Assembly (NCBI RefSeq): GCF_000813345.1
Contig: NZ_BBQF01000005.1
Location: 1 to 64,000 of the forward strand
Reading direction: 5' to 3'
Length of the DNA: 64,000 nucleotides
Origin: Sulfurospirillum arsenophilum NBRC 109478
GTDB taxonomy: Bacteria; Campylobacterota; Campylobacteria; Campylobacterales; Sulfurospirillaceae
Part shown: one piece after another, positions 28,551-36,902 of the stretch
Layout of the letters: each line of letters begins with the position of its first letter
Position numbering within the stretch: position 1 is the stretch's first letter
Notes under the pieces: model-generated
Told to the model about the DNA's origin: nothing
What the model saw: only the letters and a program-made list of their open reading frames with translations
Databases searched by the model: none
Translations under genes and position numbers: made by a program

Positions 28551-30377
28551 ATGCAAAAAAAGCTCTCTTTGGTCATTGTAGGAACAATTTTTATCTCTTT
28601 TATGATTCTTATGATTATTTCCGCTCTTTCGATCCGCAATCTTGGGATCAAAAATGCCGAAGAGAAGGCGCAAATCATCGCTGATTTGGTTCAAGATGGT
28701 CTCTCTGCACACATGCTCAGTGGGACAATGGAACAACGTGAATTTTTCCTTAACAAGATCAGCACTGCCAAAGGGGTTCAAGCGCTTTGGGTTGTACGCA
28801 GTGAGTCGGTCATCAAACAGTTTGGTAAAGGGTTCAATAACGAGATCGCACGCGATGCCATTGATGAAGTAACGCTTAAAACAGGTGTCGTTCACAAAAA
28901 CAATGAAGAGAGTTCCCACACTGCAAAACTTCGTATTACAACACCTTATGTTGCTAAAGAACACGGAACACCTAACTGTATGCAGTGCCACCAAGCAAAA
29001 GAAGGAGAAGTGCTTGGAGCCATCAGCATTGTTTTTGATATAAGCGAAGTACGAACAAATGGTATTTTGACATCGCTTGGTATTTTGCTTCTCTCTATTT
29101 TTATCATGCTGTTTGTCTTCATCATCATAAACCGTTCAATGCATCCATTGATGGAGTTGTTTAACTCTATTACGTTTGTCATGAACAAAGCACAAGAGGG
29201 TGATTACAGTAGGCGCGTACGCTTTAGTGGCACGGATAAAGAGTGTCACAATGTTATGTTTTGGATTAACTCACTTTTAGAAAAACTTGAAAACACCCTC
29301 AACGACATTGAAGTAACCGTTAAAAAGTTTTTAGCTCTTTCTCCCAATCACCAACCCGACCTGCTCCTTGATGCACAAGCCATCGTGCATGAACTCTCCG
29401 ATATTTATCAATTCAAACGTACCATTGAATTTGACGAAGACAAAGAGCAAGTTTACAGACGTATTGGCTCTATTTTACAACACGATTTAGGACTTAAAGA
29501 TTTTGTATTGATTGAATCAGGCAAAGAGGCTATCAGCCCAACCATTGTTTTTGATGCATCCGCACAAAAACGCATCGTTGATCCAACGTGCAGAGCACTT
29601 CGAACCAAACAAGCCGTCTATTCTGATCAGTTTAAAAATATCTGCGAATCATGTACAAACTGCGCCCATCATCTCTGTATTCCGTATCTCATAAGCAGTG
29701 ATTTTGAGTTACTCCTGAGCATTTGGACACAATCAGCAGAAGATCTCGAACATACAAAAGAGCAACTGCCTAAAATTCAAAATTACATCGATGCCGCGCG
29801 TCCAGAGCTGGTAAGTAAAAACTTAACTGAGATTTTAAAAGTCTCTTCAACAACCGATGCACTTACGGGACTTTACAACCGTAAATATTTAGATGAGTAC
29901 ATCGAAAAAGCACTCTCCCAAGCGAAACGAAATGGCATTGTCTATGGCATTTTAATGATTGACATTGACTTTTTCAAAATGGTCAATGACACGTATGGGC
30001 ATGATGTGGGCGATCGCGCAATCAAAGTACTCGCACATGTATTGAAAGAAAATATTCGAGATGCTGATACTGCATTCCGTTTTGGTGGTGAAGAATTTTT
30101 GGTACTGTTGTATGAATGCGAAGAAGAGATGGTTACCAATATCGCGGAAAAAATACGCATTGCTTTTGAAAAATCAGCTATTCAATCCAGCAATGGCTCG
30201 ACCTTTTACAAAACGCTCAGTGTGGGTGCATCCATCTTCCCGAAAGATTCAGATTCACTCTGGAAGTGCATTAAGTTTGCAGATATTGCACTGTATACTG
30301 CTAAAGATAGTGGTCGCAACTGTATCAAACGCTTTAATGCATCTATGGTTGAGTCAGAACTCAAAAACGACTTTTAA
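28551..30377 (+). CDS. Membrane diguanylate cyclase with periplasmic c-type haem sensor domain
   Basis: A 608-residue protein. A membrane helix (about 5-27) leads into a periplasmic domain ending in NCMQCHQAKEGEVLG, a CXXCH haem c site (Cys143, Cys146, His147). A second helix (about 175-195), a HAMP-like segment, and a middle domain with an unusual Cys/His cluster (C365-x2-C368-x2-C371, His373, His374, Cys376) follow. It ends in a GGDEF domain with RFGGEEF. It resembles the haem-PAS sensors of Geobacter chemoreceptors, but joined to c-di-GMP synthesis. It probably senses redox state, O2 or NO outside the inner membrane. The middle cluster may bind a metal; this is inferred from residues alone. 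Confidence 0.85.
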   Translation: MQKKLSLVIVGTIFISFMILMIISALSIRNLGIKNAEEKAQIIADLVQDGLSAHMLSGTMEQREFFLNKISTAKGVQALWVVRSESVIKQFGKGFNNEIARDAIDEVTLKTGVVHKNNEESSHTAKLRITTPYVAKEHGTPNCMQCHQAKEGEVLGAISIVFDISEVRTNGILTSLGILLLSIFIMLFVFIIINRSMHPLMELFNSITFVMNKAQEGDYSRRVRFSGTDKECHNVMFWINSLLEKLENTLNDIEVTVKKFLALSPNHQPDLLLDAQAIVHELSDIYQFKRTIEFDEDKEQVYRRIGSILQHDLGLKDFVLIESGKEAISPTIVFDASAQKRIVDPTCRALRTKQAVYSDQFKNICESCTNCAHHLCIPYLISSDFELLLSIWTQSAEDLEHTKEQLPKIQNYIDAARPELVSKNLTEILKVSSTTDALTGLYNRKYLDEYIEKALSQAKRNGIVYGILMIDIDFFKMVNDTYGHDVGDRAIKVLAHVLKENIRDADTAFRFGGEEFLVLLYECEEEMVTNIAEKIRIAFEKSAIQSSNGSTFYKTLSVGASIFPKDSDSLWKCIKFADIALYTAKDSGRNCIKRFNASMVESELKNDF

Positions 30378-30385
30378 AGGCCATT

Positions 30386-31258
30386 ATGAAATTTTACCGC
30401 GTCTATGTTGAGCTCACCAATATCTGTGGGCTCGCATGCAGTTTTTGTCCACCTAAGATTCTTGCTACACAAACGATGTCACTTCCTTTTTTTGAACATG
30501 TTTTGGATGAATTAGCGCCTTACACTAAAGAGATCGCTTACCACATGGGTGGCGACGCGTTAACACTTTCAAACCTTCAAGCGTACTTGGATATAACAGC
30601 ACACAAACAATTTAAAGTGATGCTTACAACCAGTGGTTACTACTTAAACAAGCACGATCTTCACACACTCATGCATCCTGCCATCAAGCAGATTAATATT
30701 TCACTCAATAGCTACAATAAAAACAGCATGCCACTCTCTTTTGAGGCGTATATGGAACCTATTTTGCAACTTTGCCGACTGAAAAACAGAGTTCAAAAAG
30801 AGATTTTTATCAATCTTCGCATTTGGAACATGGATGCAAAAGAGAGTGAAAAAATGTTTAATGAAATGCTTTTTGCTTTACTTGAAAAAGAATTTAACAT
30901 ACCTTTACATGTAAATACGGTTTATCAAAACAGACCAAAGTCTATCCGCTTGAGCGAAAAGATACTGCTTCATTTCGATAACTATTTTGAGTGGCCCAGC
31001 CTTCAGTCACCCCATCACAGTGAGGGTACTTGTCAAGGACTTAGTTCTCATTTTGGGATTCTTAGCAATGGCAAAGTTGTGCCTTGCTGCCTTGATAAAG
31101 ATGGCGTCATGGAACTAGGCAATTTACATGTAAACTCCCTCTATGATATTCTTAATTCATCACGAGCCAAAGCGATTGTTGAAGGATTTAAGCACCATCA
31201 AGCCGTTGAAAGTTTATGCCAAAAATGCACCTACAAACACCGTTTTAAGGAGAAATAA
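30386..31258 (+). CDS. Radical SAM protein with C-terminal SPASM-like cysteines
   Basis: A 290-residue radical SAM protein with NICGLACSFCPP (Cys14, Cys18, Cys21) for the [4Fe-4S]-SAM cluster and a short barrel (MGGDALTL, SLNSYNK). The C-terminal part has GKVVPCCLDKDG and LCQKCTYKHRF, the arrangement of an auxiliary SPASM/twitch cluster. Substrate unknown. It overlaps the HIT-domain gene at its stop (TAATG) and follows the haem diguanylate cyclase by 8 bases, so the three may form one operon. Two TTTACATGTAAA copies (30904, 31123) encode LHVN. Confidence 0.8.
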   Translation: MKFYRVYVELTNICGLACSFCPPKILATQTMSLPFFEHVLDELAPYTKEIAYHMGGDALTLSNLQAYLDITAHKQFKVMLTTSGYYLNKHDLHTLMHPAIKQINISLNSYNKNSMPLSFEAYMEPILQLCRLKNRVQKEIFINLRIWNMDAKESEKMFNEMLFALLEKEFNIPLHVNTVYQNRPKSIRLSEKILLHFDNYFEWPSLQSPHHSEGTCQGLSSHFGILSNGKVVPCCLDKDGVMELGNLHVNSLYDILNSSRAKAIVEGFKHHQAVESLCQKCTYKHRFKEK

Positions 31259-31632
31259 TGTCAGAAAAACTCTATGAAAATGAGTACTTTTATATTGAAA
31301 AAGAAAATGCCCTGATCCCTTGGGTTAAAATCTTTACCCAAAAACCCTATAAAGAGCTGAGTGATTGTGATAAAACGACACAAGAAGCGATCTTAAAAGC
31401 AATGCTTATTGTTGAAGAGACAATGCGTGGATACTACAATCCTAAAAAGATTAACATCGCAATGTTTGGTAACTATGTCCCTCATGTTCACATCCATATT
31501 ATGGCGCGATTTGAGGAAGATTCACACTTTCCTGAGTCCATGTGGGGCGTGAAACAGCGTGAATCACACTTAGAGCTTCCTCGTTTTGAGAATTTTGTTA
31601 CCGTTTTACAAGGTAAGTTAGCCACGGTATAA
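31258..31632 (+). CDS. HIT family nucleotide-binding protein
   Basis: A 124-residue protein with the histidine triad HVHIHIM (His76, His78, His80) after NYVP. HIT proteins hydrolyse or transfer nucleotide monophosphates, for example from AppppA-type or adenylylated substrates. The fold order is typical: N-terminal substrate strand (YENEYFYIEKENALIPW), helix, then the triad. It overlaps the radical SAM gene by 1 base. Confidence 0.85.
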   Translation: MSEKLYENEYFYIEKENALIPWVKIFTQKPYKELSDCDKTTQEAILKAMLIVEETMRGYYNPKKINIAMFGNYVPHVHIHIMARFEEDSHFPESMWGVKQRESHLELPRFENFVTVLQGKLATV

Positions 31633-31711
31633 CGCTTTTGGGCGAATTTTAATCTCCCTTTTGCTAATATCTTTGGAAAAATTTAAAAAAAATAACCATT
31701 AAAGATAACGA

Positions 31712-33028
31712 ATGAAAAAAGTGTTCCTAGGTTTCTGTTTTTTACTCTCAACGTATGCGTTTAGCGCTAATTTACACTACTCTCTCATCAAAAAAGAGAG
31801 CGGCAAAGAGGGAAGTACGCTCTTAATTGTTGGAGGAATTCATGGTGATGAACCTGGAGGCTACTTTGCACCGATGCTTCTAGCGCGCCACTACAAAATC
31901 GAAAGCGGTAATCTTTGGATTGTTCCAAATCTCAACTTTGACAGTATTGTCAAAAATTCTCGTGGCATAAACGGTGATATGAATCGTAAATTTGCCAAAA
32001 TTGAGACGAAAGATAAAGATTTTGATATCGTAACCGAGATCAAAAAACTCATTTTAACCCCTAAAGTTGATCTCACTTTAAATTTGCATGATGGTCAAGG
32101 TTTCTACCGTGAACACCAAATCGATAAAAACTTTAACCCAAAAGCATGGGGACAAGCAACCATCATTGATCAACAACAAATCCCTAATGCCAAGTATGGC
32201 AATCTAGGGGAGATCGCTAAAAAAGTTAATCAAGAGACGAACGTAGAGCTCATCGAAGATGTCCACGAATTTAACGTCAAAAATACGAATACTAAGGCCC
32301 AAGATAAAGCAATGCAACAAAGTCTTACCTACTTTTCTATTACCAATAACAAGCCTGCTTTTGCGATTGAAACCAGTAAAAACATTACGAATCTTTCACA
32401 AAAAGTCTTTTATCAACTCAAAACCATCGAAAAATTTATGAATGTGATGAACATCAAATATTCACGCTCATTTGAACTCACAGAAGAGAACATCAAGAAA
32501 CTTCTTCAAGACGATGGCATGTTAGAGATTCCTCCTACCAAAATTACGATGGACCTTGCAACGCTTAAAACCTATATCAAATTCTTCCCCATGAGCAAAG
32601 ATAAATTAGTCTATAGCAGTAATAATCCATTAGTTGCTGTCATTAAAGATAAAGATGAATACAAAATCATGAATGGAAATACGTTGGTTTCTACATTGAA
32701 GCCTGATTTTATCGAATTTGAACACTCACTCAATGATGTTAGCTTAATCATTGATGGAAAGAAAACAACCGCTAAAATTGGCTCGTTAATCAATGCTAAA
32801 AGCAGTTTCCAAATCGATCCTATCAACGGCTACCGCATCAATATTATTGGATTTTCAAAACAGGGTGTCGTGAGTGAAGGTGGCATCAAAGTGGAGCCAA
32901 AAGATTTCATCAAAAGCTATGCAATTGATAAAGATGAAACGACATACATGGTACACTATTACAAAGATAAAAAGTTTTGCGGTATGGTCAATATTAAATT
33001 TGAAGATGAGAAAAAAAATAAAAAATAG
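31712..33028 (+). CDS. Secreted zinc carboxypeptidase of the Csd4/Pgp1 (M14/M99) cell-shape family
   Basis: A 438-residue periplasmic protein with a signal peptide cleaved after about Ser18 (LLSTYAFS|AN). The catalytic domain has GGIHGDEPGG (His44, Glu47) and NLHDGQG (His126) as zinc ligands, NGDMNRKF for substrate binding, and FAIETSK with a likely catalytic Glu. The C-terminal 180 residues are beta-rich. H. pylori Csd4 and C. jejuni Pgp1 trim the muropeptide tripeptide to a dipeptide and give the cell its helix. H. pylori Csd4 is known for a Gln in place of the first His ligand. This protein keeps His. No operon partner is seen. Confidence 0.85.
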   Translation: MKKVFLGFCFLLSTYAFSANLHYSLIKKESGKEGSTLLIVGGIHGDEPGGYFAPMLLARHYKIESGNLWIVPNLNFDSIVKNSRGINGDMNRKFAKIETKDKDFDIVTEIKKLILTPKVDLTLNLHDGQGFYREHQIDKNFNPKAWGQATIIDQQQIPNAKYGNLGEIAKKVNQETNVELIEDVHEFNVKNTNTKAQDKAMQQSLTYFSITNNKPAFAIETSKNITNLSQKVFYQLKTIEKFMNVMNIKYSRSFELTEENIKKLLQDDGMLEIPPTKITMDLATLKTYIKFFPMSKDKLVYSSNNPLVAVIKDKDEYKIMNGNTLVSTLKPDFIEFEHSLNDVSLIIDGKKTTAKIGSLINAKSSFQIDPINGYRINIIGFSKQGVVSEGGIKVEPKDFIKSYAIDKDETTYMVHYYKDKKFCGMVNIKFEDEKKNKK

Positions 33029-33083
33029 CCTATGTGGCAAACTCTAAGAATCAAGCTTTTGTGTCGTATAGATACATGACTTT

Positions 33084-34337
33084 ATGAAAACAAAGGAGCG
33101 CCTTGTGAGTACCTATGTGGGTAGACAACCAATTTTTGACAAAGACGGCGTATGTTTTGGGTATGAGCTCCTTTACCGCTCATGTGACGTTAACAACATG
33201 GCTACGTTTCAAGACAGTGCCAAAGCAACCACACGTGTCATTGTCAATCTTATCCACAATATTGGACTTGCATCTATCCTCGGTCATAAGATGGGGTATA
33301 TCAATGTTGATGAAACAATGCTTTTTAGTGATGTCATTTTACTGCTTCCTAAAGAGCATTTTGGTTTTGAGATTTTAGAACACACCAAAGTATCACTCGC
33401 ACTGTATGAGCGCGTCAAACACCTACACTCATTGGGCTACCATTTCACTCTAGACGATTTTGATTGTAGCGATCTTATGATCGAACATTATGAACCGCTC
33501 TTCCCGTATATTGAGATGATCAAAGTGGACATTCAAGCTATTGGAATACCTAATCTCAAAGCCTCCATTGATAAACTTAAAAAATACACTATTCCTCTTT
33601 TAGCTGAAAAAATAGAGACGATGGAAGAACATGAAGCATGCTCACAACTTGATTTTCTCTTTTTTCAAGGTTACTTTTTTGAAAAACCCATTATTTTAAG
33701 TGGTAAAAAAATAGAACCCAATACCCTCAATGCACTTAGGCTCATCAACTGTATTCAAGAAAATAGCGATGTAGAACATATCTCTCACAAGTTTGCAACC
33801 TGTCCAGATCTTGTCTATAACCTTCTGCGCCACGTAAACTCAGGAGCATACCATTTTCAACAAAAGATTACCTCAATCAAACAAATGGTAGCCCTTTTAG
33901 GTCCACAGAAAATTATTTCATGGCTTGGGCTTTTTCTCTACGGTACACCGCAAAACCGTCCTTTTGGTGCTGAGATTTTCAACAATGCAAAATTTCGTGC
34001 TAAAGTCATGGAAGAATTAGCCCTTGCATGCAATAAACCAGAACTTGCCAACAAAGCTTTTTTAACAGGAAGTCTCTCCTTAATTGATGCCTATCTGAAC
34101 ATCCCCATGCTTGAATTTTTAAATAATGCCCAACTGGATGATGAGATCAAAACTGCCCTGCTCTTTCGTGAAGGCTTTTTAGGAGAACTACTCAATATTG
34201 CAACAGAAATGAACCATTCTTGTAATACAGAGGCAACCATCAAAGCATTGGAAAACTACCCTTGCTTTAGTACCAAACAGCTCTTTGATGCTTGCACCAA
34301 AGCAACCATTTTTGTAGAAGAGACAGAACAACATTAA
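33084..34337 (+). CDS. EAL-HDOD (YuxH-like) signalling protein
   Basis: A 417-residue protein. The N-terminal half is a degenerate EAL domain starting YVGRQPIFDKDGVCFGYELLYRS, where ELL replaces EAL, so it may bind but not hydrolyse c-di-GMP. The DDFD and AEKIE segments are still visible. The C-terminal half is an HDOD domain (ENSDVEHISHKFATCPDLVYNLLRHV...). EAL-HDOD proteins regulate motility or biofilm. It lies 21 bases upstream of the selenoprotein gene, so co-transcription is possible. Confidence 0.82.
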   Translation: MKTKERLVSTYVGRQPIFDKDGVCFGYELLYRSCDVNNMATFQDSAKATTRVIVNLIHNIGLASILGHKMGYINVDETMLFSDVILLLPKEHFGFEILEHTKVSLALYERVKHLHSLGYHFTLDDFDCSDLMIEHYEPLFPYIEMIKVDIQAIGIPNLKASIDKLKKYTIPLLAEKIETMEEHEACSQLDFLFFQGYFFEKPIILSGKKIEPNTLNALRLINCIQENSDVEHISHKFATCPDLVYNLLRHVNSGAYHFQQKITSIKQMVALLGPQKIISWLGLFLYGTPQNRPFGAEIFNNAKFRAKVMEELALACNKPELANKAFLTGSLSLIDAYLNIPMLEFLNNAQLDDEIKTALLFREGFLGELLNIATEMNHSCNTEATIKALENYPCFSTKQLFDACTKATIFVEETEQH

Positions 34338-34358
34338 AATTTTAAAGAGGAGTTTTTG

Positions 34359-34604
34359 ATGAACGTTATTATTTATTATTGCACTCGTTGAGGATACATG
34401 CCAAGAGCTTTCCGTGTGAAAGATGAGATTTTAAGTGTCTATCCAAATGCAAATGTATCACTCAGCCCAAAAACGGGTGGTTTTTTTGATATTGTTGTCG
34501 ATCAGACTACGATTTTTTCAAAAACTGAAAAAATTGGTACCCCGATAGAACGTTTTCCAGAAGCGGGAGAAATCGTTACACTGCTGCAAAAGGCAGGCTA
34601 TTAG
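34359..34604 (+). CDS. SelW-like (Rdx family) selenoprotein with in-frame TGA (selenocysteine)
   Basis: Reading from ATG 34359 (with AAAGAGGAG upstream) gives MNVIIYYCTR, then TGA at 34389-34391, then GYMPRAFRVKDE and on to TAG, 81 residues if TGA is selenocysteine. This puts U in a CXXU motif (Cys8, Sec11) at the N-terminal turn of a thioredoxin-like fold. The downstream part (VSLSPKTGGFFDIVVD, TIFSKTEKIG, RFPEAGEIVTLL) is typical of SelW/SelT/Rdx proteins. A conventional caller would start at ATG 34398 and lose the redox centre. SelW-like selenoproteins are known in prokaryotes. A candidate SECIS hairpin is annotated at 34408-34422. The likely role is thiol-redox; its substrate is unknown. 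Confidence 0.87.
34408..34422 (+). promoter_or_regulatory. Candidate bacterial SECIS hairpin of the SelW-like gene
   Basis: CUUUC (34408-34412) pairs with GAAAG (34418-34422) around the loop CGUGU. The loop starts 21 bases after the UGA and has G in its second position, which fits the loose bacterial SECIS pattern. A competing hairpin, UACAUG with CGUGUG (34395-34400 / 34413-34418), is closer to the UGA. Only structure prediction and SelB binding can choose between them. Confidence 0.5.
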
Positions 34605-34650
34605 TCTTTACATGTAAAGGCTTGTCAACACTTTTCTACAAAGGTTTAAT

Positions 34651-36210
34651 GTGGGCTATATAACATCCCTGTTTGTTCGATTTGCCTATTTTTTAGACGC
34701 TTCGTCTAGCTACCATCGCGCAAAAGAGTTTTGCAGAACACTTCTGGAGCATCAACACTCTAGGCTAAAATTTTATTTCGATATTTTTATGGTCATACTC
34801 GTCGTTATAAGTGTGTTCTTCCTACTTTATGAAGTTAAAAATCCCGATGGTCACCCACATTTAGATACCTTTGTACAATTTTCTTTGATTATTTTTGTCA
34901 TTGAATACCTTTTGCGCTTTTGGATCCACTCCGATAGTCATAAAATTTTCTTAGACCGTTACGAATATGCCATTAACAACAATCTTCCCTTTTCATTAAT
35001 GCGAGCACTCCTTGCTATCGTTAAGAAAAAAGTTGAGTATGTTATCTCTCCACTCGCCATTATCGATCTTTTAGCCATTTTACCAAGTTACCGCCCACTT
35101 CGCTTTTTACGTATCTTCTTGCTTTTTAGGATTTTCAAGCTTTTTCGTTATGCGAGAAGTATGAAGACTTTTACAGCGATCATTACAGAAAAAAAGTTTG
35201 AGCTTTTTACCTTAGCTATTTTTGCCAGCTTCGTTATTTTTACAGGAAGCTCGGCCATTTATATCTTTGAAACAAACCAAAATCCTAAGATCAACACTCT
35301 TTTTGATGCTGTCTATTGGGCGATTGTAACGATGGGAACCGTAGGTTACGGTGATATCGTGCCTGTAACGACAGAAGGTATGGTGGTCTCTATGATTCTC
35401 ATCATACTAGGTGTTTCAACCCTTGCATTTTTGACCTCCATCATCGTCTCTTCATTTCAAAATAAACTCATCGAACTGAAAGAGAGTCGTCTCTTTGCAG
35501 AAGTGGACAAACTGGAAGATTACATCGTGATCTGTGGCTACGGACGCGTCGGCGAGGTAGTTGCTAAGATGTTACATGAAGATGGGTATAAATTGGTTAT
35601 CATCGACAATGATGCAGAAAAAATCAAGCTCGCGCAGCAGCGAGGACTCATTGGTATTGTTGCCGATGCCTCTAAGAGTCGTATTTTAGGTGAGATAGGT
35701 GTTGGAAAACGTGCATCACAGATTATTTGTGCCACAAACAGTGATGAGCTGAATGTCTTTATAACACTGACTGCTCGAAGTCTCAGTAAACAAATTATTA
35801 TTATTGCACGTGTGATTAAAAATACCCATAAAAAGAAATACTTTTTAGCCGGAGCCAATTACGCGTTTAGTGCTGATGAAACAATAGGTCTTATGGGAGC
35901 TCAGTATATTTCACAACCTATCTCGTATGCAGCTCTTGATGAGATGCTTACTGAAAATACGGGTGTTATTTTTGATATTGTAACGATTCATGAGCACTCA
36001 TGCTTTGTCAATCAAACAGTTGAAGCACTGGGATTAAAAGAGAAACGGTTAATTCTCTTTGGTGTTTTATGCAAAGACAATCTCTTGCCATTTCAATTCA
36101 ATCCAACGCCTGATTTTGAACTTCAAAGCCACGATATGCTTATTATTATGGGGCGTAAACATCATATTAACGTTCTTCGTAAACTTAATGACAAAGGGAG
36201 TGCCCGATGA
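34651..36210 (+). CDS. Six-helix voltage-sensor-type K+ channel with RCK (TrkA-N/TrkA-C) domains
   Basis: A 519-residue channel starting at GTG with AAGG six bases upstream. Transmembrane helices include an S4-like segment with regularly spaced basic residues (RPLRFLRIFLLFRIFKLFR). The pore follows, with selectivity filter TMGTVGYGD (Gly232-Tyr-Gly-Asp235). The cytoplasmic RCK domain (VICGYGRVGEVVA, then the acidic IIDND) binds nucleotide, and TrkA_C follows. It probably conducts K+ under control of voltage and NAD(H) or another ligand. It overlaps the separate RCK gene by 4 bases, which probably encodes a partner subunit. Confidence 0.87.
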   Translation: MGYITSLFVRFAYFLDASSSYHRAKEFCRTLLEHQHSRLKFYFDIFMVILVVISVFFLLYEVKNPDGHPHLDTFVQFSLIIFVIEYLLRFWIHSDSHKIFLDRYEYAINNNLPFSLMRALLAIVKKKVEYVISPLAIIDLLAILPSYRPLRFLRIFLLFRIFKLFRYARSMKTFTAIITEKKFELFTLAIFASFVIFTGSSAIYIFETNQNPKINTLFDAVYWAIVTMGTVGYGDIVPVTTEGMVVSMILIILGVSTLAFLTSIIVSSFQNKLIELKESRLFAEVDKLEDYIVICGYGRVGEVVAKMLHEDGYKLVIIDNDAEKIKLAQQRGLIGIVADASKSRILGEIGVGKRASQIICATNSDELNVFITLTARSLSKQIIIIARVIKNTHKKKYFLAGANYAFSADETIGLMGAQYISQPISYAALDEMLTENTGVIFDIVTIHEHSCFVNQTVEALGLKEKRLILFGVLCKDNLLPFQFNPTPDFELQSHDMLIIMGRKHHINVLRKLNDKGSAR

Positions 36211-36902
36211 AGGAAAGCAAAATTCTTCTTTTTGGCTTTAGCCGATCTGCCATTGAGATTGGAGCAAGACTTCAAGCGCAAGGGTTTGAGTTTACCTGTA
36301 TTGATAACGATGCCAGTTTAATGCCTAGAGCAAAAAAACTTGGATTTGATTTACGCATTACAGATTACAGTGATGATGAAATACTCATAGGACTTGGTAT
36401 TGGCGAAGATGTCAAGTTCGTCTTTACACTTTTTGAAGAAGATGTTCACAACGTCTTTTTAACCCTCTCCATTCGTTCCTTAGATCCAAAAGTGCAAATC
36501 GTCTCTACGACCCACACGAAAGATGCTATTCATAAACTTGAAATTGCGGGTGCAAGTACCGTATTGGATCCCTATCAAATTTGTGGTAAAAGAATTTACA
36601 AGCTCATCACGCAGCCTGAGATCATGCAAGTCATTGACGCAACCATTTTTGGTGAAGAAGACATCAATATGGAGCAGATCACAATTACATCCCATTCGCC
36701 TCTTAATGGGTTACTGCTCAATGAGTGTTACCCCACAGAGCGTTACAATATGCTTCTGATTGGCTTGCACGATAAAGAGCTCAAAAAAGAGTTTGTCTTC
36801 ATTACTGAAGGGCACAACCATAAGTTAGATCATGGCGATATTTTAGTTGTCATTGGGAAAAGTGCTGAGATTGAACGCTTTAAAATGGATTTTAGTCTAT
36901 AA
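36207..36902 (+). CDS. Stand-alone RCK/TrkA-type regulatory subunit
   Basis: A 231-residue soluble protein with one Rossmann-like RCK domain (LLFGFSRSAIEIGARLQAQG, then TCIDND) and a C-terminal TrkA_C-type domain (MEQITITSHSPLNGLLLNE...DHGDILVVIGK). The usual GxGxxG is changed to GFSRSA, so nucleotide binding may be weakened. It overlaps the channel gene as ATGA and probably forms a hetero-octameric gating ring with the channel's own RCK. It converges on the AEC gene and overlaps its stop by 6 bases. Confidence 0.82.
   Translation: MKESKILLFGFSRSAIEIGARLQAQGFEFTCIDNDASLMPRAKKLGFDLRITDYSDDEILIGLGIGEDVKFVFTLFEEDVHNVFLTLSIRSLDPKVQIVSTTHTKDAIHKLEIAGASTVLDPYQICGKRIYKLITQPEIMQVIDATIFGEEDINMEQITITSHSPLNGLLLNECYPTERYNMLLIGLHDKELKKEFVFITEGHNHKLDHGDILVVIGKSAEIERFKMDFSL

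Noticed and set aside
28440-28994. A 184-codon open frame on the minus strand
   Set aside because: It lies opposite the 3' end of glmS and the start of the haem cyclase. Both have clear motifs and ribosome sites. The minus-strand translation has no recognisable domain.
34398-34604. A 68-residue gene starting at ATG 34398
   Set aside because: No ribosome site precedes it, and it loses the conserved N-terminal strand and CXXU motif. The frame from 34359 through TGA is a better model.
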